This document shows, piece after piece, positions 59,486 to 64,000 of a DNA stretch of 64,000 bases. The position numbers and the translations under genes were made by a program. The notes under the pieces were generated by a model. It was not told the DNA's origin and did not search any database. It was given only the letters and a program-made list of their open reading frames with translations. The stretch is from Longimicrobiales bacterium (GTDB taxonomy: Bacteria > Gemmatimonadota > Gemmatimonadetes > Longimicrobiales > Gaopeijiaceae): assembly GCA_958295645.1 (NCBI GenBank), contig OY282361.1:1330501-1394500 (forward strand), read 5' to 3'. Position 1 is the first letter of the stretch, and the number at the start of each line of letters is the position of its first letter.

Positions 59486-60630
59486 TTGGCGCCCGGCAAG
59501 ATGGGACCCGCCCAAGAGCGTCCAGGCAGGGCCAGCGGCCGCAGAAGACTGGGGGCGTTGGCCAGACTCGCCAGCGCGGCGCACGGAGATCCGTCGATCA
59601 CCGCATTGGGTTCGGTGACGACGCTTCCGCCACTGCGCACGAGTCCCAAGATTCTCGCAGAGCTTCGGAGCGTGACCGACCCCGAGGCCAGCACGAGCCC
59701 CTTCCAGGCGCCGCCCGGCTCCAGCGTGAGATCGCCGTCGACGACCAGCACGCCCGCGCCGTCGCTGTCGCGAACTACGGCGCTCCCGCTGCCCGCGACC
59801 AAGCCCAGCCATCGGAGCGAGGGCGGCGAACCGGGCGGCGGGCTGGGCGCCGAGCCCGAGAACGTCAAGTCGGCCATCTCGCGGATCCGAGGCCAGTTGA
59901 ACCAACCGAGCCGGACGGCTTCGTATCCCGACCCCGGCGGGCCGCCCCATTCGGGGGGAGAAGGCAGAGGCCCGCGCAACGGCGGGGCGCTTCCGCCGAA
60001 CACGCCTGCGATGGCGGGGATCTGCCCGCAACCTGGGACGCCCTCGCGAGGCGCCAGCGCCGAGTCGCCTTCCACCCTTGCGCCCGAACTGCCGGCGGCG
60101 CTCTCGACGACCGCCCGATGCGCCCCGATCCGGGCAACCGGATCCATCCACCACGCGATCCGCCCTTCTCGCCACGGGACGCCGCCTCGGACGCGCGCCT
60201 CGCCGATCAGCAAGTGGAACTCGGCGGACGCCCGAATCGAGACGACGCTCCAAGCCACGTGCGCCGAGAGAGCGCCCGCGAGCAGCGGCACGGCGGAGTC
60301 GCCCACTGCGGCGGTGGAAGCGCCCCCTGCCCGGGCCAAGGCTTGCTCCAGCCCGGCCCTTGCCCCCGCCCGGGCCTCGGCGACCCTGCCGGCCGCGGCC
60401 GCCGAGCGGGCTTGGCCGATTGCCGTCGCGACCGCGGCCGAAGCAACCCCCAGCGCCGCCAACATGCCCAGCAGGACGAACACCAGCGCAAACCCGTCTT
60501 GCGCGGAGGTCCCCTCTCGGCAGCAGGAGGTCTCACCCCTTCGCAGGCGCGGCGCCTCGAGCCGTCGTGATGCCAGCGGACGTGCTCCAGTCTCGCCCCT
60601 TCGCGGGCGCGGCGTCCGTTCGTTCCTCAC
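59482..60630 (-). CDS. PilX-like prepilin-associated membrane protein
   Basis: A 382-residue protein from GTG 60630, which overlaps the upstream TGA (GTGA). A basic 45-residue N-terminus with a near-repeat (RRGETGARPLASRRLEAPRLRRGETS, core R-R-G-E-T twice) precedes a pilin-like hydrophobic helix (GFALVFVLLGMLAALGVASAAV). The usual Glu5 of type IV pilins is missing, as is common in PilX/GspK relatives. The rest contains a Ser/Pro/Gly-rich region and beta-strand repeats (GDLTLEPGGAWKGLVLASGSVTLRSSARILGLV-like, core V-L-A-S-G-S-V). It probably is a minor pilus component, judged mainly from position. Confidence 0.7.
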   Translation of the reverse strand: MRNERTPRPRRGETGARPLASRRLEAPRLRRGETSCCREGTSAQDGFALVFVLLGMLAALGVASAAVATAIGQARSAAAAGRVAEARAGARAGLEQALARAGGASTAAVGDSAVPLLAGALSAHVAWSVVSIRASAEFHLLIGEARVRGGVPWREGRIAWWMDPVARIGAHRAVVESAAGSSGARVEGDSALAPREGVPGCGQIPAIAGVFGGSAPPLRGPLPSPPEWGGPPGSGYEAVRLGWFNWPRIREMADLTFSGSAPSPPPGSPPSLRWLGLVAGSGSAVVRDSDGAGVLVVDGDLTLEPGGAWKGLVLASGSVTLRSSARILGLVRSGGSVVTEPNAVIDGSPCAALASLANAPSLLRPLALPGRSWAGPILPGAK

Positions 60631-61337
60631 TCGGGACTCCAGACCGTCCATCGAAACGACAGCGGCAAGGCCGCGGCGCCCGCCCACTTCATGCGCACCG
60701 CCACACCGCCGCCCGCGGCGGCCTCCAGCGTGGTGGAGTCCGGATCCAGGTCCGTGCCGGTGAAGGGTTGCCAGGCCACGCCCCGCCGGTAGCGAAACGC
60801 GCCGGCCGAGAAGCGATAGGCGCCGCGCTCGAAGAAGAGCGCCACCAGCGGGTCCGGCGGCACCGGATCCAGCGTCCAGATTTGCCGTTGGAAACCGTGC
60901 AGATCGGGACAGTCCAACGACTGGCGCCGCCGAGTCCTGACGAGCTTCGCCGCTCGCCAGCCGCCGTCCGCCGACAGAACCAGAACCGAGTCCTTGCGGC
61001 TGTCGGGCCTGCGGTGCCCGGACCAGGCCACGCCCCAGCCCTGCGACGGCTGGCCCCGGCAGGCGAAGGCAGCCCCTCTGAACGCCCGCAAGTGCAGCTC
61101 GTCGCCTTGGAGCGCCCAGTCCTCGCCTCGGCGGCCCGCGCCCACCTCCGCCGCCAGCACATGGCGCACGAGCCGCGTTTCGTCCAGGACGCGAGCGCCG
61201 TGGGCGACCCGCATGGCGACGCCAGCCTGCGTGGCGATCGTCCACCAGCCCGCCTGCACCAGCAACAGCAACAGGGTCGCGCTCACAATCGCCTCCGCCA
61301 AGACGAAGCCCGCCCGTCCCTCTCGCCGATGCCTCAC
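60627..61337 (-). CDS. PilW-like minor pseudopilin
   Basis: A 236-residue protein from GTG 61337, overlapping the upstream TGA (GTGA). The prepilin leader is RHRREGRAG, then FVLAEAIVSATLLLLLVQAGW, with Phe1 and Glu5 as required for PilD cleavage and assembly. The C-terminal domain is beta-rich (QGDELHLRAFRGAAFACRGQ, VLVLSADGGWRAAKL, ALFFERGAYRFSAGAFRYRRG). The size and order after a PilV-like gene fit PilW/GspJ. Confidence 0.8.
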   Translation of the reverse strand: MRHRREGRAGFVLAEAIVSATLLLLLVQAGWWTIATQAGVAMRVAHGARVLDETRLVRHVLAAEVGAGRRGEDWALQGDELHLRAFRGAAFACRGQPSQGWGVAWSGHRRPDSRKDSVLVLSADGGWRAAKLVRTRRRQSLDCPDLHGFQRQIWTLDPVPPDPLVALFFERGAYRFSAGAFRYRRGVAWQPFTGTDLDPDSTTLEAAAGGGVAVRMKWAGAAALPLSFRWTVWSPE

Positions 61338-61666
61338 GGGACCACCCGCACGACGAAGGCGATCTCGACCGGAGCGGGCAGCGCCTGGTGCTCGAACCTG
61401 GCCCAAGCGCTGTCTCCCGCGCCTGCGGGGACGTCCCACGAGAGGTCGCCGAACTCCAGCTCGCGGCTGCCCGCCGAAGGACGGGTTCCCGCAGCCGTCG
61501 CCGAGTCGACAAAGCTCTGCAGCGCCGCCTGGGCTTCGTCCGTCGCCCGCACGCGCACCAGCGCGGAGACCGACAGCCGCGTCAGCGCGGCCACGCCGGC
61601 CAAGCCAATCCCGAGGATGGCGACAGCAACCAAGACCTCCGGCAAGGACGTCCCCGCGCGGTTCAT
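61334..61666 (-). CDS. PilV/GspI-like minor pseudopilin
   Basis: A 110-residue protein with a very short leader (MNRAG) followed by TSLPEVLVAVAILGIGLAGVAAL. Glu5 is present and cleavage is expected after Gly5. The remainder is short and ends in VEIAFVVRVVP. Overlaps on both sides (ATGA with the GspH-like gene, GTGA with the PilW-like gene) show it belongs to the pseudopilin operon. Confidence 0.82.
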   Translation of the reverse strand: MNRAGTSLPEVLVAVAILGIGLAGVAALTRLSVSALVRVRATDEAQAALQSFVDSATAAGTRPSAGSRELEFGDLSWDVPAGAGDSAWARFEHQALPAPVEIAFVVRVVP

Positions 61667-62097
61667 TTCCGGGACACCCTGCCGAACGACGAAATCACGA
61701 GACGGCGGCTCTCGTTCCGCAGCGCAAACTTCAGGGTTCGGCTGGAGACCCGTCCCAGTCCAAGAGGCCCGTAGCGCAACTGCACCGTGCCCTGCCAGTT
61801 CACCGACACGCCGCCACGGCCGAGATCGGCCAAGGCCACCGTGTCCCCAGAGGCGGAGACCACCAACCCGCTGGGCGGCTCCCCATGCAGCACGACCGTC
61901 GCATCGCCCTCGGCCACGGCGGTCCAGCGGGCCTCGGCGAAGAGGCGCGCGGCCGCCTCCCGAACCTCGTGCACCAACAACGCGTCCCGCACGCGGGCGC
62001 CCGAGCCCCAGATCGGGGGCGCCAGCACCGCCAGCAGAGCCAGTACGACGGCGACTTCGATGATCGCGAACCCGGATCGCGACGCGCAGGCGCCCAT
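61663..62097 (-). CDS. FimT/GspH-like minor pseudopilin
   Basis: A 144-residue protein from ATG 62097. Leader MGACASRSG, then FAIIEVAVVLALLAVLAPPIW with Phe1 and Glu5. The C-terminal domain (LFAEARWTAVAEGDATVVLHGEPPSG, VNWQGTVQLRYGPLGLGR, LVISSFGRV) matches the GspH/FimT pattern, where R-x-T-A-V-A is typical after the helix. It starts 14 bases after pilA. Confidence 0.83.
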   Translation of the reverse strand: MGACASRSGFAIIEVAVVLALLAVLAPPIWGSGARVRDALLVHEVREAAARLFAEARWTAVAEGDATVVLHGEPPSGLVVSASGDTVALADLGRGGVSVNWQGTVQLRYGPLGLGRVSSRTLKFALRNESRRLVISSFGRVSRK

Positions 62098-62111
62098 CGG
62101 CCGCCGACCGC

Positions 62112-62510
62112 TCAGCCCGTGCACGCGACGACTCCCTTGGCAGTCGGCGCCACTGGACTCGTCGGCTTCGCGGCGTCGCCGAAGAAGATCGCGCATCCTT
62201 CCGTTCCGGCGTCCAGCGCCTTGTGGGTCACGGTCGCCGACCAGCCGGACTTCGTGGCCGTCTTGACCGCGACCGAGTCGCCTTCGGAAGGCACGAACCC
62301 CAGGCTGTCGAGGGACTTCGTGTAGCTGTAGTGCGTCGCGTAGTACAACTCCTGCTGCGCCGCCAAGTTCCTGAGGTCCGACTTCATCGCCGCGTAGTAG
62401 GCCATCTCCCGCGTCTCCGAGAACTGCGGCACGGCAATCGCCGAAATGATGCCGATGATGACCAACACGACCAGCAGCTCGATGAGCGTGAATCCCTTCT
62501 CGCCGTTCAT
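62112..62510 (-). CDS. pilA: Type IV major pilin-like protein
   Basis: A 132-residue prepilin. MNGEKG is the leader, then FTLIELLVVLVIIGIISAIAVPQF, the canonical pilin N-terminus with Phe1 and Glu5. The C-terminal head has two Cys (EGCAIFFGD and VVACTG) that could form the D-loop disulfide. ATG 62510 follows a strong AAGGAGG. As first gene of the pilus operon with the best ribosome-binding site, it is probably the most abundant subunit. The 257-base gap upstream has a small stem-loop CGCCCC-GATCGA-GGGGCG at 62640-62657 and no clear sigma54 promoter. Confidence 0.92.
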   Translation of the reverse strand: MNGEKGFTLIELLVVLVIIGIISAIAVPQFSETREMAYYAAMKSDLRNLAAQQELYYATHYSYTKSLDSLGFVPSEGDSVAVKTATKSGWSATVTHKALDAGTEGCAIFFGDAAKPTSPVAPTAKGVVACTG

Positions 62511-62767
62511 TCTGGTGTCCTCCTTTTCGAAGCCGTTCCCGGGGTTCGGATTGCCCGCATCGGAAGCCCGCCGCGGGGCCGCCGGTCTGTCCACGGACGG
62601 CAGTCGCGGCCGGGCCAGTTCGGCGTGGACATGAACGGTCGCCCCGATCGAGGGGCGATGGCATGGCTGAATCGGACCACTTTTCGACGTGGTTCCGAGC
62701 GGGGCGGCCGGTCCCCCAGTCCCAAGAATCGGCCCGCAATCGCGCGGCGCCGGAGCCAACCGTCCGC

Positions 62768-63676
62768 CTAGGTTCGCCCGTCCTCGCTCGCGACGTCGTC
62801 GGAGGCGCCGACCCCCCGGCTGTCCCCCGCAAGTCCCGCAGGCCGCGAGCCGTTGGGCCGCCATGGCGGCGGCTTCGGCCCAAGAAGGCCGCAGTGGAGA
62901 ATGTGCCAGACGGCCGCTAGTCCGTCCTTCCAGCCGATCTTCTTACCCTCCGCGTAGCCTCGAGCCTCGTAGGTTGCCCGGACTTCAAGCACGCGAGCCC
63001 CGGCCTGAGCCAGGCGCGCGGTGATCTCGGGCTCGATCCCGAAGCGGTCGGAGGCCAGCGGCAACGTCCGCAGCAGGTCGGCCCGGACGGCCTTCTGGCA
63101 TGTCTCCATGTCGGTCAGCCGGAGGCCCGTCGTCGCGTTGCTGAGCAACGTCAGCGCCCGGTTGCCCAGCGTGTGCAAGGACATGAGCGCCCACCTGGAA
63201 CGCCCCAGGAACCGCGAACCGTAGACCGCGTCCGCCTCGTCGCGGAGGATGGGCTCGATCAGCCTGGGGATTTCCGCCGGAACGTATTCCAAGTCGGCGT
63301 CCTGGACTACCACGATGTCTCCTCTGGCCCGCGCGAAGCCGGTCCGCACGGCCGCGCCCTTGCCCTGGTTCCGGCCATGGATGATCAGCTGGTCGATCAG
63401 CCCCTCTTCCTTGAGGCGCGCCAGCAACCCTTGCGTCCCGTCCGTCGACCCGTCGTCCACCACGACGACTTCCTTCGACAAGGGCACCTCGGCCACGCCC
63501 CTGAGCAGAGGCTCGGCAGTGGCGGCCTCGTTGTACGCGGGCACCACGATCGACACGAGTCCCGCGACACGGGCGCTCCGAGCGCTGCCGGTGGTCCCGG
63601 AAGCCGCCGAAACGCCCGGCTCCGACTGGGCGGCAACGGACGCAGGCCCGCCGTCCGCCGAAGATGCCGTGGCCAA
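62768..63676 (-). CDS. Family 2 glycosyltransferase
   Basis: A 302-residue GT-A enzyme. LVSIVVPAYNEAATAEPLL starts the fold, VVVVDDGSTDGTQGLL binds the nucleotide, NQGKGAAVRTGFARARGD follows, and VQDADLEYVPAEIPRL holds the DxD-like metal site. These features resemble dolichyl-phosphate-mannose synthase-type and polyprenyl glycosyltransferases. There are no transmembrane segments. TTG 63676 is the first available start; the first about 35 residues are Ala/Ser-rich, so the true start may be further in. The sugar donor is unknown. Confidence 0.85.
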   Translation of the reverse strand: MATASSADGGPASVAAQSEPGVSAASGTTGSARSARVAGLVSIVVPAYNEAATAEPLLRGVAEVPLSKEVVVVDDGSTDGTQGLLARLKEEGLIDQLIIHGRNQGKGAAVRTGFARARGDIVVVQDADLEYVPAEIPRLIEPILRDEADAVYGSRFLGRSRWALMSLHTLGNRALTLLSNATTGLRLTDMETCQKAVRADLLRTLPLASDRFGIEPEITARLAQAGARVLEVRATYEARGYAEGKKIGWKDGLAAVWHILHCGLLGPKPPPWRPNGSRPAGLAGDSRGVGASDDVASEDGRT

Positions 63677-63685
63677 ACGAGGCCG

Positions 63686-64000
63686 CTAGGAGCCGTTCAA
63701 CGGTACTTCCAGCAACTGGCCGGCGTAGATCCGCGAGCTGCGGAGTCTGTTGACCGACTTGAGGCGGTCCACAGTGATCCCGTGAGCGCGCGCGATGGTC
63801 CAGAGGGAGTCTCCGTTGCGAACCTTGTATCGCTTGACTCGTGCTCTCGGCGCCTCCCCCGCGGCCAAGCGAGCCCGCCGGTTCGCCTCCAAGCGCTGCA
63901 CGTACCGCTCGTACGGCTTGGGGTACACCGCGACATGGTAGTGGGGCGGGCGCCGCTCGCGAGTGGCCTCGAGCACCGACGCATTCTCGAGGTCGAGCAG
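63686..64000 (-). CDS. C-terminal end of a LysM-domain protein, possibly a lytic transglycosylase (5' end outside window)
   Basis: The frame enters from the right edge (LLDLENASVLEATRERR...) and ends at 63686. The last about 45 residues form a LysM peptidoglycan-binding domain: VKRYKVRNGDSLWTIARAHGITVDRLKSVN and IYAGQLLEVP (landmarks Y-K-V-R-N-G-D-S-L-W). Upstream, HYHVAVYPKPYERYVQRLE may be the end of a catalytic domain as in MltD-type enzymes, but that part is too short to decide. It is followed closely by the glycosyltransferase. Confidence 0.7.
   Translation of the reverse strand: MLDLENASVLEATRERRPPHYHVAVYPKPYERYVQRLEANRRARLAAGEAPRARVKRYKVRNGDSLWTIARAHGITVDRLKSVNRLRSSRIYAGQLLEVPLNGS

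Noticed and set aside
62511-62767. A sigma54 (-24/-12) promoter for pilA
   Set aside because: TGGCCCGG on the minus strand resembles the -24 element, but no GC element lies at the required spacing.

Overview
The window is GC-rich (about two thirds G+C by eye), gene-dense bacterial chromosome from a diderm organism. It carries outer-membrane barrels, an Mla-type lipid transport operon, lipoprotein processing, a heptose kinase and a complete type IV pilus inner-membrane/secretin set. The gene content, such as tails of the 'QNYPNPFNP' type, DUF6702, LVIVD and TolB propeller proteins, fits Gemmatimonadota best. That placement is inference from remembered family distributions; no 16S gene is present. 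Many genes start with GTG or TTG and overlap their upstream neighbour by 1-4 bases.

Layout. 1-14.7 kb, envelope genes: a partial heptose kinase (hldE/rfaE), a sialidase-fold lipoprotein, a large fused metalloprotease/TolB-propeller/outer-membrane-barrel protein, an operon of a small barrel plus mlaE-mlaF-mlaD, a DUF6702 protein, two divergent secreted beta-propellers, a CNNM/CBS transporter and lspA. 14.8-27.3 kb, housekeeping: tmRNA, dusB, a stand-alone sorting-domain protein, selB, recO, a repeat-bearing membrane protein, a bifunctional nuclease, metK, a prepilin peptidase, a SpoU methyltransferase, thiD, a nupC-type transporter and a small membrane protein. 27.3-38.5 kb, protein quality control: dnaK behind three helically phased palindromes, an AT-richer acquired gene fused to the dnaK stop, an HtrA protease, tRNA-Leu, tig-clpP-clpX-lon and engB. 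38.5-41.8 kb, accessory: a hypothetical gene and a McrBC-type restriction pair hooked onto engB by start/stop overlaps. 42-64 kb, one long minus-strand array, transcribed from high to low coordinates: a LysM protein (partial), a glycosyltransferase, pilA and four prepilin-like genes, pilM, pilN, a fused pilO-pilP, pilQ, aroC, aroK, topA, trmFO, xerC, hslV, hslU, argF, gcvT and a GAFTGA-type sigma54 activator.

How the parts work together. The pilus cluster at 55-62.5 kb makes pseudopilins and an assembly platform, and the prepilin peptidase at 22.9-23.7 kb would process their leaders. DnaK, HtrA, trigger factor, ClpXP, Lon and HslUV together give most of the cell's folding and proteolysis machinery, and tmRNA feeds tagged products to ClpXP and Lon. 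McrBC is the only recognisable defence system. The most distinctive items are the three 42-bp-phased palindromes before dnaK, the 480-bp direct-repeat cassette at its 3' end, and the two acquired loci that each begin exactly at an upstream stop codon.
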